From Oxyruncus cristatus (Eukaryota; Chordata; Aves; Passeriformes; Cotingidae): 64,000 nt of DNA. A model generated the notes under the pieces. That model was not told the DNA's origin. It saw only the letters and a list, made by a program, of their open reading frames with translations, and ran no database searches. A program made the position numbers and the translations under genes. The stretch spans positions 363,569-427,568 of the forward strand of contig VXAY01004345.1 of the NCBI GenBank assembly GCA_013399855.1. Reading direction: 5' to 3'. Positions 10,923-23,700 of this stretch are shown here, in pieces (position 1 is the first letter of the stretch; each line of letters begins with the position of its first letter).

Positions 10923-13058
10923 ACTTGCAGGGCACTTGATTGGTAGTTACCTGGTTCAATTAGGGTCAGCTTACTATGAGGGATATAATTGTATTATAGT
11001 TAATGACACTGCAGTCCTTTCTTTGTAAGCTTCCATTTCCAGTGTAATTTTCTTGTTTCAGTTTCCAGTGGGACAGTTGTAACACTGTCTTCATGAGCGT
11101 GTGTTTGACACAGAGCCGGCAGAGCCTTTCAGTCCCCTCGTTTTTCATATGGTTCTGCTTTTACTGCAGTGGCAGGTCAGTAAGTATTGGAGCTCTTCAA
11201 ACTGTAAGATTGCCTTAAAGAGAATTGCTCCTTATAATAATAAAGACAGTGCTTAGCTATGATATGGCACAAGCTGGAAGGCCTCTGTCTACCTCTTCTG
11301 CAGCAGCAGATGAGAATCTGTGCTGTGATAGTGCATGGGAAGCATCCTGCAGACAGCAACAGGCCTGATTCCCAGGATCTTCCTGGCTGGAGGCAGTGCC
11401 AGCTGCAGTCTGGCCCGCTCGGCCCTGCTGTGAACACTGGCTACATAACTGTTGATATTGCGGAAGGCAGCATGAAATTGAAGTTTGACACATAAGAGTT
11501 TTGATCCAGTCTGAGCTGTCAGAGAAACGAGGGCTAACACGTGGCTGGGAAGTGGTGTACAAAACATTCCTGTGCTTTCTTATCCTCTGCAGGACTGGCT
11601 CTGAGCATGCCTCTGTGTCGTGTCTTAAGTGTTATGGAAGGTTTTCTGTTATGGGCCTGTCCAGGTTTCTGTGTCACGTCGGATGAAGCGTTCCCAGGGC
11701 TGCTGAGCTTTCCTCAATGCAATGGCCAGGCAGGATGCTCGGGCTGTTATTCAGGAACCACTTTATTCTGCTACTGCTGCCAAAAGAAACAGCAGCAATG
11801 AACCCAAAAAGGTTTGCAGCTGGATCAGGACCCCTGGGCTGGCGCCTGGGAAAGGCAGGGTGGGTGTGGGAATGATGGAGGAGGCAGGTGGTCAGGAGGG
11901 CTCCTTGCACTGGCAGGACTCGCTGTGCCATCCAGACGTGGCCTGGGATGCAGGAGGGCCATCACAGCCTGTGAGTGCTTGAGGCAGGGGTGAGGGGGGT
12001 GAGTGGTGGTTCAGGGAGTCATGAAAGGAGGGCGTGGCACCAGGATGCCCTCTGGTTGTGTCAGGTGGGGATTTGCTTGGAAAGTAACCATTTTTTCCCA
12101 GTACTTTAGCAGGACAGTTAGTTTTGTGCCAACAGCCACATGCCCCAAGGGTGGACATAAGGCAGGGGGGAGCTCCACGGCCCTGTCCAGCAGTGGTGTG
12201 GGTTGGGGTCACCCCATCCCACTGTGCAAGCAACCAGCAGGTATCAGACCTGTGCAGTGTGTGCACACTGTGGGAGAGCAGCCAGGGTGTCCCTTCAACC
12301 CTCCCATGTCTCTGGGACCAGTCTGGCCCGTAGTGACTTGCAGATGCAGCCAAGGGCAGGGTGTGGATGGTCAGGGAGAGCTGGGAGCTGGCAGTGCAGG
12401 GACCTGCCTGTGTGTCTGTCCTTGCCTGGCAGCGACCTGCCGTGGGGACAGCAGAGCCAGCCCTCAGCAGCCAGGGCAATGTGTGCTCATGTACCCACCT
12501 CATTCCTGCCTGGGTATGCAAGTGTGGAAAAGTTCACCCCCAGTCTCCTTTCCTCCACCCAGCCCTGGGCTAGGGGCTTTGCACACTGAAGTGGTCTGGC
12601 TCTGGCATGTTCAGGTGAGCAGACTGAAAATGAACCCTGCGGTGAGCTGGAGAGGAGAGTGCATCCCACCTGGGCACACTGAAGGGGTGTCCACCAGTGG
12701 TCCCAGCACCTCTGCACTGCCCAGCACTGCTGCTGCTGCAGAACCTTCAGGTGACTGGGGTTCTTAGCTGGAACAGGGCCTCTACAGGCAGTGCTAAGGC
12801 TTCTTTAAATCCAACCAATATATAAAGGAAAGCACAAAAACTTTCCCTGGCAACAAGCCATCAAGCTCTTTGTGGAGCACCTTCGCGGCTCTGCTCTGCC
12901 AAGCCAGCCTTCAGGGGTACAGCTCCCTTCTCCCTCTCCATTCACTGCTTCTCTTTGTACTCTGCCCCAGATAACTATTTTTATGCCATTTTTTAAGCTG
13001 TTTGTTTGCTGCATAATACAGAGTATTCAAGAATCATATGGTATATGGGACAATCAGT

Positions 13059-13080
13059 AAAAAAAATAAAAATAAAAAAA
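13059..13080. repeat. A-rich low-complexity run
   Basis: A run of A interrupted by single T bases, followed by CCCC. It resembles a short A-tail or simple-sequence expansion. No retrocopy was recognised to its left. Confidence 0.6.
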
Positions 13081-14560
13081 CCCCAACCCAACAAACCTCC
13101 TTTGCAAGAGCTGAGGTTTACAACTGATCACTGAGAAAGGGGGGAGCTTTGCAGGTGCCCTGTGAACAGTGTCCAGAACTGAGCCCCAGCCCTGGCAAAG
13201 GCACTGCAGGGTCAGGATCCAGCCCCTTGTGATGATGCCAGCAGCACACGGTGCTCCAGCGTGAGCCCCAGAGAACATGAGCAGGGTTCACTGCCACCTG
13301 TGAACCTGCCTTAAGGCTGAGGGGCAAATTCTCTCCTGCTTCAGTCACCTCCTTGGGATGTTCCTGTGGGCTGTGCTGCCTGAGAGCCAAGGAAGCAGAC
13401 AGGGAGGGATCGGGTTGTGGTTTCCCCAGATGGAACCTTGCAGCCCCTGTGCTGGTTTTGGCACAGTTTTGTGAGCAGGCTCCATAGAGCTCCAGGCAAG
13501 AGAACAAGGAGCCAGAAAACCCCACAGCTTTGGAGTTTTGCTTTTCCTTCTGGCTGGGTTATGTTTTAGCTTGGAGGAATGGCCTGAACCCACTTGGGGT
13601 GAGCACAAAGCTTTTCCCTTTTGGTAGGAAACTTAAAATGTTTGCACGACCTTCTTAGTGCTTCATTATCCAGAGGAGTGGCAGATTTGGACCAGGATCC
13701 CAGTCCTGGCTTTCCCATACCCACGAGACATGGTGGCTTCTGAGCACTGCTGCACTGGTTTTCTGAGGGATGTGAAGGATATTTTTAGGTTGGCCCACAT
13801 CTGTGAGCTGTGCTGAGTGGGTGAGGAGGTGTGGGGTGGAGAGTGAAGTTTTCCAGGAGGATTTGGCATCACTGGAAGAATAAGGACCCGATGCAGAGGG
13901 ATAAGGATGAGCTCGTGGTGTGGTGCCTGCGTGGCTCTGAGCATGGGGCGTTTCCAGCCAGCTGGGGGCTGGATTTTGCTCTCTGAAACATCACAAGTGT
14001 CTAAAGTAAGATTTCTGCGCAGCACTGAATTATTTATTGAATAATTTCTCTTGGCAAGGGACTGGTATGCTGTAGATATTTTAGATACTTTAAATACCTC
14101 TGTTTACGTGTGATTACTGGGCTCTCTCAGGACACTGAGCTCCTTGTTAGCATTTTCCCCTTTTTAGTGGATGCTTGCAAAGATCTTGTGTTTTGCAAAT
14201 GCGTTTCTCGGCAGAGCAGAGCAGGGGGGAGCAGAGGCCAGTGCTGCTCCTCCGGGTTGCTTGGAGATTTCCATTCTTTGTCTGCGCCCTGCCTTTGGCG
14301 TTGGGGTGGTAGGGAGGCTGGATGGAGGCTGGAGGGTCAGCAGAGTCCCTGAGCCCAGTGGTGGGGTCTGCCACCAGCTTTGTCCCTGGGAACCACAGTG
14401 TAATGTGGTGCCATGGCCACACTGAGCCCAGGCTGTTCTTGCAGCAGTTACTTGGTGAGAAAGATTTTTTTTTTTGAGGCCTGAGATGTCCGTGCAATAA
14501 ATGCACATGCACACACAAGCATTTACATCCATGCACCCATATATGTAATTCTACCTGCGT

Positions 14561-14597
14561 GTATATATCACATATATATCATATATATCATATATAA
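14561..14597. repeat. (TA)n/ATATATC simple repeat
   Basis: A run of alternating TA with an embedded ~10-base unit (CATATATATC) repeated about three times. It is a microsatellite in ACSL6 intron 1. Confidence 0.85.
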
Positions 14598-17488
14598 CAG
14601 TACCCAGTACTTTAGCAGCCTTCAAGACAATTTTTCTCTACTGAGTGAAACTGCCTGCCTCTCCTGAAAAAATAATCCAGTTTACATCAGTGGGCCAAGT
14701 TAATACCACAGCCCCAGCCACCTGCTGGCGCTGAACTGGTCCCTTTCATTCATCCCTGTCCTTTCCTCACTCCTGCAGTCACCAGAGGTCACAGAAAAGC
14801 AGGGCTGGCCTCCCTGCCATGAAGTTTATTTGCCTTATTCCTCTCCAGCAGATCCGAGGCTTGACCTGGATGCAAAGCCTTTTTCCGTTGCAGATAACTC
14901 TGAGCAGGGAGGCACAGCCCTGGGAAGGGGTGGGTGGGGAGGCAGAGGCAAAGGGATGGTCCCTGTTGGCATCACTGCAGCCCCACCTCTGCTCCCAGTG
15001 CCCCAGACACCCAGTTCGGGGGGCACTGACCCCCGGCACGAAAGCAATTTGAACTAAAGAGGCTTATGTACCATTGAAACCCTGTTCTTTAATAGTCTTG
15101 TTGGCAAGAGGCCAGTTTCACAGATTGGAAGGGTCTGATTCTCAAAGGAAAGGGACAGGAATGGTCTTCATTTGTAAAAATAAAATATAAAATTATAAGC
15201 TGCTTTTATTACAGTTCTTGCTCACTGGGTGCTTTTCTAGTGTCCACTCTCTGGAGAAGTGCTGCAGCCTCACAGGCACTGTGTGCCTTTCCTCCTTTGT
15301 TTGCTATCTATCGCCTCTCACACCCTCTTATGTTGCCTGAGCACTGGCATAATAATGAAAAAAAAGCAATTTTATCCCTAAACTGGTTCTCTTTTGTTTT
15401 TTTTTCTCTTTTTTTCCCCCCTGTCCCTTCCCATTTCTAACTCATTATAGTGGAACCACAGTCAGTGAGGTTTGGGTATTGCATTTGTGGCTGAAGCACT
15501 GCTCTGTCTGTGGTAGGAGATCTCGTTAGATCACTTGTTCCCATAAAATCTATGGAAGTGTGAGCCTAGCTTGCTGTGGTGTAGCTGGTGTTCCCCCCCC
15601 TCACCTGAGCCCCAGCCCAGCCCAGACTGGCCCCAGGATGGGAACTGAAGGCTCATCCAGCTTCTCATCCTCTGTGCCCACAGAGGCCAAACTTGTGGAG
15701 CTGCACAGCAGAGGCTGACTTGGCATCACCTCCCTGGTTTTAATGACAGCAGTGATTAGGAATTCACAGCCTGTGGTGTCCTAAGAGCTCCCTGGCCAGG
15801 TTGGAGAAGGTCAGAGATACCTGAGCTGCATTTATTGGCATTGGTTCCTCCCAGGGTTGATGTCCCTCTGTGTGCCTGCATGGAGCTTGGGAAAAAGGAA
15901 AAATAATGATTGTACTTTGCAAGCAATACACAACATCCCCACAACGTCTCTGCCTGCACAGTTGTGGCAGCCTCTGTGCTTATGTTTCCATAAAGATGTT
16001 AATTATTGCAGCAGCCTTCATTTAAATTAACGAGTGGTTTCCAGTGATGCAGTCTGACTAGGAGTTTCATGTGCCCCTGGGAATGCTGATGCTCCCTTCC
16101 CCTCAGTAAACGCAGACTCTCTTACAGTGCCATAGTCATGATTTGAATCCCTATCTCAAAGTCCCCTAAACCCTCTGTACAGGGTGCTGAGCATAGTTTT
16201 CTTCTTCAGGGGGTGGTGAGGGAGAATGATCCAAGTTTTGCTGGGTGCTTCCTTCCGCAAATCTTCTGTCACCAACCTCATTTCAGGAAAACAATTATAA
16301 ATCTCAGGGTCTGGGGTCTGCAGGGCTGAATGTGAGAAAAGAGTTCAGAAAGCTGTTTCCTGTTCCTCCAGAGTGAAATCCCTCTAAATCTGCCTCTCTG
16401 GATTGAGATGTTCCAGCTCCTGTAAATTCCGTTTCCTCAGTGAGATGAGTGAGCAGCCAGTGCTGTAGCCAAGGACACAGATCCAGGGCACTGCCGGCTG
16501 ACGGGATATTCCAGCTTGTTCTGAGAGAAGGGTCTGCGGGCTCTGAGCCATCGCGTGTCACTGGCTGCCCTTTGCAGTTCCCCACTGCAAATGGTTAATT
16601 GTCTCAGACATGCTGAAAAGCTGCTTATTTGGGTTTGGTTTAGTGCTATAAAGTCTAATGTAAATAGCCTTTATGGGGGCTTGAATACAGGGGTGGTAGT
16701 GGGACGCTTTGCCCACTTTCCAAGACAAAATGAATCACCCTCCTCTTCCCCACCCTGCTGGGAATGAAGAGGGGCAGGAGGACACGGGTGTCCCAAAAGG
16801 AGTTGTTCCTCCTGAGCAGGCACTGATGGAATGGTAGGAAGGATGTGATTGCATGGCTGCACAGGACCGGTAAAATTTTAATTGCATTATGCATACACCA
16901 GCAGTCTGAGGCTGTTCCCACACTGGCTTATGTCACTAAACTCCATTGACTGGAGTTACAGAATCACTTCCAGCAGGAAAAGATGAAAACCAAATTGCAC
17001 AATAGAGCCATTTGTTCCCAAAATAAATAAATAAGCCCTGTCCCAGGGTGATTGCTGTGAACACAGGCTGGTGGGTGATTCAGAGCCCAGTGCCACTGCA
17101 GGAGCTCTGCTCACCCTGGACCCGGGCTGGGAAGTTCCAAATCCTCAGCTCCTACACGTGGCTGTTCCCTCCTGGCAAACTCCCCAGCACTTCTTCCTTC
17201 CTCCAAACCACTTTCTTCTGTCCCTCCTCGCGTATTTGTTTCTCTTTTCTTTGCCATGGGAATACTTTGGGAATCCGGTGGTAGCATGAAGTCCCATTTG
17301 GAATAAACAGAAATGTCAGTGTTTCCATGTGCCACATGCCTGGATGCTGTGCTGCACTCCCTTGCACCCAGGGCCACTTGCTTGTGAGGAACATGCACCA
17401 CGGCAGGGTGGTGGATCTGTGGCAGGTAACAGATATGGGCCAAAGGTGGCAGAAATGAGGAGAAGGGGTGTGGAGACCATCCTGCTGC

Positions 17489-17512
17489 TGAGCCTGAGCC
17501 TGAGCCTGAGGC
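17489..17512. repeat. GAGCCT hexamer repeat, about 4 units
   Basis: The unit GAGCCT(GAGCCT) is repeated with little change, followed by GAGGCGAGG. It is a short microsatellite with no gene context. Confidence 0.75.
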
Positions 17513-18418
17513 GAGGGCAGCGGCTGCTCCCGGTGCACTGTTGGGTACGATACTGCCTTGCTGATGGGTTTAAATTACAATTACTTTTTTTCCTGATCAC
17601 ACGAGAAATGTATTCCCAGAGCACGTGACCGTGAGGGGCTCACCTGCTTGTCTTGACTCGGAGGAGGAGGCTGTGATCCAGGCAGCCCTGAGCCTTCTTT
17701 CTGCCGATATAGTGCTCCCAAACACACCTGGGCCCCTTTCCTGGCCACCATCCCGAGGCAGGTTGGCTGCTCTGAGCTGATCAAGTATAGGCCCATCGTG
17801 AATCACTTTGGAATACAAAAATCAGGATTAACTGTTGCAAAAGGCAAGTTGGGTGAGCTCTGTAGTGCAAAAATCCAATGTGAGCAGAGACTGCAGCCCT
17901 GACTCTCACTATCCTTTTGATGGTGCTGTGAGCTCCAAGATGTTTGTGGACACCCTGTACCTGGACAGATGTAAAGGCCTGGCCCTGCTTTCCCCCAGGC
18001 AATCCCTGCAGCCGAGCAGGGTGGCAGCACGTGGCTATGGCCAAGCACCCCGTCATGGCAGTGCTGTTCCCACAGGCACCTTCCCAGCTCTCTGCTTTCA
18101 GCTCGGCTGCACGGATGGATACAAAACAGCACTTAGAGGCTGATGTTGAGGGAGTAATTCCCAAGATTTCAGGGTAACCAGCAACCGCAGCAAACTGGGT
18201 GGCTGCCTTTGGTGGGACAGGCTGTTTCTGGGAGCAGACAGTCCTAAGTGGGACTTGCTGAAATGCTTTTGCACAAATAGCCAATTCATCAGTAAATGAA
18301 TAGCTCCCTTGCTGAGCTCTCCCACTTTTTGTAGTAAAAGTGTGTTTGGCAGGCTGCTTTCGTAGTCTGGTGTGGAGAAATACTGAGGGGAGCAATCAGT
18401 ACTCCTTCTCAGTTCTTA

Positions 18419-18606
18419 GAATCCCAGAATGGTTTGGGTTGGAAGGAACTTTAAAGTTCATCTAGTTCCCACTGCCTGGCCATGGGCAGGGACACCTTCC
18501 ACTAGCCCAGGTTGCTCCAACCCGGCCTTGGACACTTCCAGGGATGGGACAGCCACAGCTTCTCTGGGCAACCTGTGCCAGGGCCTCCCCACCCTCACAG
18601 TTCACC
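18419..18606 (-). mobile_element. CR1 fragment, antisense
   Basis: It starts with 'gaatcccagaatggtttgggttggaaggaacttta' (tail side) and continues through 'catgggcagggacaccttccactag', 'cacttccagggatggg', 'ctctgggcaacctgtgccagggcctccccaccctcacag'. It lies in ACSL6 intron 1. Confidence 0.92.
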
Positions 18607-20510
18607 CTAACATCATTACAGCCACACAGTCAGTGTTTTATCTGATGTGAAGATTTCTGAAAAGATGCTCAAAGCTCAGGAGAAAATTACCTTGTGGGTG
18701 GGTGTTGGCCAGTAACATCATGTGGATGTGGTCTCTGCAGGTTCAACCATTCTTGAGGGGCTGGTTGTGGTCCCAGAGGGTTGGTAGGGTGGGGAGCAGA
18801 GGTGGTTGTGGGATGCTGGGCTGGCACTGGGCTGCAGCATCAGGCCGAGGGATGATTGGGCCTGAGCCCTGAGGATGGAGATGGCCTGGAATATGGGCTC
18901 TGTGTCACTGTCCCCTTGCTGTTGCTCTCCACCACTTCATAGCCCAACAAGGAGTGAGGTTAATTGTTTGTAATGTTGTTTGGTTTTTTTTCTCTTGTGC
19001 AAGCTTATAAACCTCCTCCAGAGCCTCGTGTGAGGAGTGCCCCCCTTTGCTGCCTGGCCTCTATGCCAGCCACAGTACTCGCTTGGCACAAACACAGGAG
19101 AAGGCTGAGAGGGGGGAGCCCTGACCTTCGGGACAGCACAGCCCAGAAGCTGTTCCCAGGAGGAAAAAAGCTGGTTTGTGTTAATGTTAGTGGTGCCATT
19201 GTGTGGGAAGTCCTGGCCCCCCCACAGGAGTGAAGCCATGTAACTCCAGAAGCTGGAGCAAGGCCAGAGGGCAAGAGGAAAGGGGCTGCCTGGGCTTCTG
19301 TGGCTGAAAAACTTTTTTTTTAAGACCTTGACTCCTGTAAAGTCGTAAATAGAGCTGTGTGAAACCTTAACTTTGGATTCCCCGGGGCAGCACCTGCTTG
19401 GCTCATCCCTCACAGGGCTGGCTGATACTGGAGACTCCCCGGTGGGGAGTTGATACTGGACCAACATTGTAAACAGGAGTTATTTAAAATGCTCCTTGTG
19501 TACTCAACACCCAAAGAGGAGTGCCCTGAGGACAGCCCTCACCTCACACCTCTCCGCTGTTTCTGTATGTGCAAAAGCAAAGCAACCTGTTGTGGTGGTG
19601 CCTGGATCAGTGCCTGACCTGCAGCTTGCCCTTGGCTTTCCCAGGAACAGATCCTGCTCCAGGAGCCCAGCACAGCTAGACTGCCCTCCCTGCACTCCTA
19701 GCAAAGCAATGCTGGCTGCTAAAGAGAATGAGCTGCAGACAGCAGTGTCATCATGCCCTGCCATAACCCTTGTCCCATCCCCTGTGCCCTCCCTGCACAG
19801 CCCGTCTCACACAGAAGGAGAGCAGGTTTCCTCTTTGCTTTTTGTTTCCACGCTGTCCAGGCAGTGCAGGGACCAGGGGTCCCCAGCACCCCCACAGTCT
19901 GCAGGGAGCTGTGCCTCCAGCCCTTCTCTTCTCCTTGGGGAATGCCCTGGCATTTCTCCCTCCTGGGAGTCCCCCATCTTCCCTGTGGCAGGGTACAGGG
20001 TGGGACCCCATGCTGGTGTGCTCACAGCCCGATACCTCGGCACCCCTTTATCCTCGCTCAGCAGTCACCTTGTGTTTCTTCCAGAAAATATTCAAGCAGT
20101 GAAATGAAACTTTCATGGCTTGAATCACCTATAGTTTACCCTGACGTAAATCATAAGGAACTCGAAGTTGGGAATGTGAAACTGGCAAAGAGGAAGAAAG
20201 TGATGTTTTGGGGGTGTCTGTGCAGTGTTCTTCACACAGAGGTAACCAGGCTTTGCCCCACGCCACGGGAGCTGAGGGCTTGGGTTGCTGGTGCTGTGTT
20301 GTGACCCTGCCAGGGCTGCGGCCGCCACACAGCCCCTGTCTTGCTCAGGCAAGGCAGAGCGAGCTCCTGGCAGTCCCGAGGGCACAGTTGTAGCTGGATC
20401 CTGGAGCTTGACACAGCGTGTTCTCCCCTTCCCGAACTGCGCAGAGACCTGTGCTGCCCGTGTCCCTCCCGCGGCCTCGCCTGACCTGTCTCACCCTCTG
20501 GCTCTTGCAG

Positions 20511-20731
20511 AGTTTGCCGTTTCGCTGGCGGAGAAGATGCAGGCCCAGGAGATCCTGCGGAGCCTGCGGCTCCCCGAGTTCGATGACCTCAGCCAGTTCT
20601 TCCGCAACCTGCCGGCCACGGCGCTGGTCGGCATCGGTGCCTTCGCGGCCGTCGTCGCCTACTGGTTTGCCAGCCGGCCCCGCGCCGTGAAACCGCCCTG
20701 CGACCTGCGCATGCAGTCGGAGGAGGTGGAG
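20511..20731 (+). CDS. ACSL6: ACSL6 exon 2 (first coding exon)
   Basis: The acceptor CTCTTGCAG ends at 20510. Coding starts at ATG 20537 (A at -3) and runs for 65 codons to the donor GAG|GTGAGG, phase 0. It encodes the N-terminal tail and the single hydrophobic segment ([17 protein letters not shown]) that anchors the enzyme, with the catalytic body on the cytosolic side. The 26 bases before the ATG are open in frame and read as EFAVSLAEK, resembling the equivalent stretch of the longer mammalian isoform. This points to an alternative upstream coding exon. Confidence 0.95.
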
Positions 20732-23700
20732 GTGAGGCCAGGGACACCCTGGCTGGCTTTCCCTGAGGTTGGGAAGTCATAGAATGGTTGGGGTTGGAAG
20801 GGACCTTAAAGAGCATCTCATTCCAACCCCTGCCATGGCAGGGACACCTTCCACCAGCCCAGGTTGCTCCAAGCCCCGTCCAACCTGGCCTTGGATGGGG
20901 CAGCCACAGTTTCTCTGGGCAGCCTGTGCCAGGGCCTCCCCACACTCGCAGGGAAGAATTTCTTCCAAATATCTAATCTAAACCTCCTTTCTTTCAGTTT
21001 GAAGCCATTGCCTCTTGTTCTGTCACTACGTGGCCTTGTAAAAAGTTCCTCTCCAGTTCTCTTTTATAGGCCCCCTTCAGTAAGGTCTCCCCAGAGCCTT
21101 CTCTAGGGTGAACAACCCCAGCTCTCTCAGCCTTTCCTCTTAGGGGAGGTGTCCCATCCCTCTAATCACCTGGGTGGCCATCTCTGGCCTCGCCCCAACA
21201 GGTCTGTGTCCACAAGGGATGCCAGGAAGGCATTTTTTGTTGTTTCTGTAGTTCCCCAACCCCATCCTGAAATCACCCTTGTAATGCACTGTGCCAGGGA
21301 TAACTTCACCCCTTAATTCACCAATTCACCTCTTTCTGAAAACTGGAAAACTAGAATGCAGCACATTAAACCACTGAAAGGCAACAGCTGATAAGATCAG
21401 ATCAGCTGGCACTCCTCATGTGTGCCCATTGCTGAGTTTGCTGCTGCAAAGTTGGTAATAGTAAGAAAAAGTAGACCTGAATCCATGCTTAGAGGCTGAA
21501 CAGTTATTAATTTTCATGCTTGCAAAGGTTTTAAAGTTTAATGAAGCTGCTCTGTTTTAAAGAGCAGAAATATTTCTGAAAATTGTCTCCACTTAATTTA
21601 ATATCTGAAAGTGGGATGAGAATTTTTAAAGCCTTTTGTGATGTTCCCTCTAAGAAGTTATTGTCTTTAATTCCAACAGCTTTTTAAAAGGGTGGGAGGA
21701 ATTTACATTTTTCAAGGCAGTTTTTCCCTCGTGGTTAGGGCTTTAGTTAGACTTTCTTCTGGCTCCCAGTGCGGTCCCAGTTTGGTCACTCCCACAATGG
21801 CTATCTCCCGTGCCCACTCCTAAAACACCCCTGCTGAGCCTCTGCCTTAGTCTCTCCTTCATGCTGGTCTGGATGTCCTTGAGGAGGTGTCCATGGTGCC
21901 AGTCCTGGGGATCTGTGGAGCCCAGAGCAGTCACTCCTCCCAGCACAGCCCCCTCCACTGCCTGCAGATCCATAATTCCTGCTGAAATCCCTTGGGGAAG
22001 TATCAACCATCTCCCATGACGATGAGCTGCTCTCTGGGCAGGTGGTTCTCGGTGTCACTGGGGTGCTGAGGGGTGTCCCACCTCTCCCATCCCTTTTTGG
22101 GGCAGGGGTGCGGTGGTGGCCGCAGAGGTCTTACCGCCCGTTGGGGAGTGTGATGCTGTGTGGTGGGGGTTCCCATGTCCCACCCTCGGGCAGCCCTGAC
22201 ACCTGTGTCACCTCGTGTCCCCTGGTCTCCCACAGGGCCTGGCCGGGGCGCGCCGGTCGGTGATCGGGGACAGCCCACAGCTGCTGACACACTACTACGA
22301 TGACGCCAGGACCATGTACGAGGTCTTCAGGAGGGGATTCAGCATCTCTGGTGAGAGCACGGTGGGGAGGAGGCCTGGGAGCAGAGGGGGCAGACGTGGG
22401 CGACCGGGTGATGCAGATGTCCTTACCCCACGGTTGATGGCACCATCAGAGAGCTCTCAAACACTGCTGAGACATCGTGTCCCACTCCAAAAAGCCACAA
22501 TGACTTGCTCTGTCATTACCATTTTTGTGTCTGCTGTTTATAATGTCATGCTTCATTGGACACAACAATTTCATGGTCAGATTATTATTTTTGGTACCAC
22601 CATAAACCTCAGTGGAATTGCACCTGTTCCACCCCACAGGACAGGGGTGAATTAATGACTCAGCAGGTGTACGGAGGAATGGATCTTGTGCAGGTAGGTA
22701 CAGTCAGCAAATTATTTAAACTTTTCACATCTTCATCCTGTCACGCAGTGCTGCGTGTTGTTTTACCCTCCTCCAGAGTAGGCTGGGCTAAAAATAGCAG
22801 TTTTCACTTTGAACTGTTTTAATCAGAAGGAAGTGCAAGCAGTGGGAGCTGGGGTTTGGGATGAGAGCCCTCATCAGACACTGATGCTCACACAACCTTC
22901 CGACAAGTGTCTTCTAATGAAGCTGGGGCAAACTGCTACTGTCCCTCCTGTAGCTCAGGGGGAGGATTGAAGCTCTTTGGGATCACAGCAGCTCGATTTC
23001 CATCAGGTGCACTTGTGTGTGTGATTTGCTGGAGTGAGAGCCAGCCCCCCGTAATTGTGGATTTACTGTTGGAGGGCTCTGCCACATGCCCTCAGCGTGG
23101 CACTGGGCAGCACATTAATCCCCATAACTTGTCATCTCTGCTTGTGTCTTACAGAGAACGGTCCCTGCCTGGGGTTCAGGAAACCCAAGCAGCCCTACCA
23201 GTGGCTGTCCTACAAGGAGGTGAGCTGGAGATGACACCCTTGTGCATCCTCTCCCCCTGCCCGACAGAAGAAGGGGTGTTGGGGTGCCGGTTGGTGACAC
23301 ACGTGCTACCCCAGGGTGTAGCTCCTGAGCTGTGTGAGAGTTCCCGTGTCCCCACCCGGGCACATCCAGATGTTGTCTTGGTGTGTCAGTTCCAGGGGCT
23401 GACTCCATGCCATCAGCCCACTCCTGGCTGCAGCACTGACACACTCTGGAGCCACGGGGCATCGCCAGCCAGACATCAACTGCTAGTCAGCTAATGATGG
23501 CTCATGATAAGAATTGGGCTTTTAGATAGCAAATACGATAATTTGAGAACCTCCCTGTATAAGTCTTCACTTAGTTTGGTATTGCTTATATTCCTCTTTT
23601 TTATGTATTTTTCCTCTCCAAATTCCAGGTGGCTGAAAGAGCAGAAGCTCTGGGTTCAGGCCTTCTGCAGCAGGGCTGCAAGCCATCCACAAAGCAGTTC

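Larger units (their letters stand above)
8394..20510 (+). other. ACSL6: ACSL6 intron 1 (about 12.1 kb)
   Basis: The interval runs from the donor at 8394 to the acceptor CTCTTGCAG ending at 20510. Apart from three CR1 copies and small simple repeats I see no coding exon. Human ACSL6 has alternative first exons, so one or more may lie here, but I could not identify one with confidence. Confidence 0.6.

Noticed and set aside
12003..12767. 254-codon plus-strand open frame in ACSL6 intron 1
   Set aside because: Gly/Ser/Pro/Cys-rich chance composition, three overlapping open frames in the same stretch, and no splice-compatible partner.
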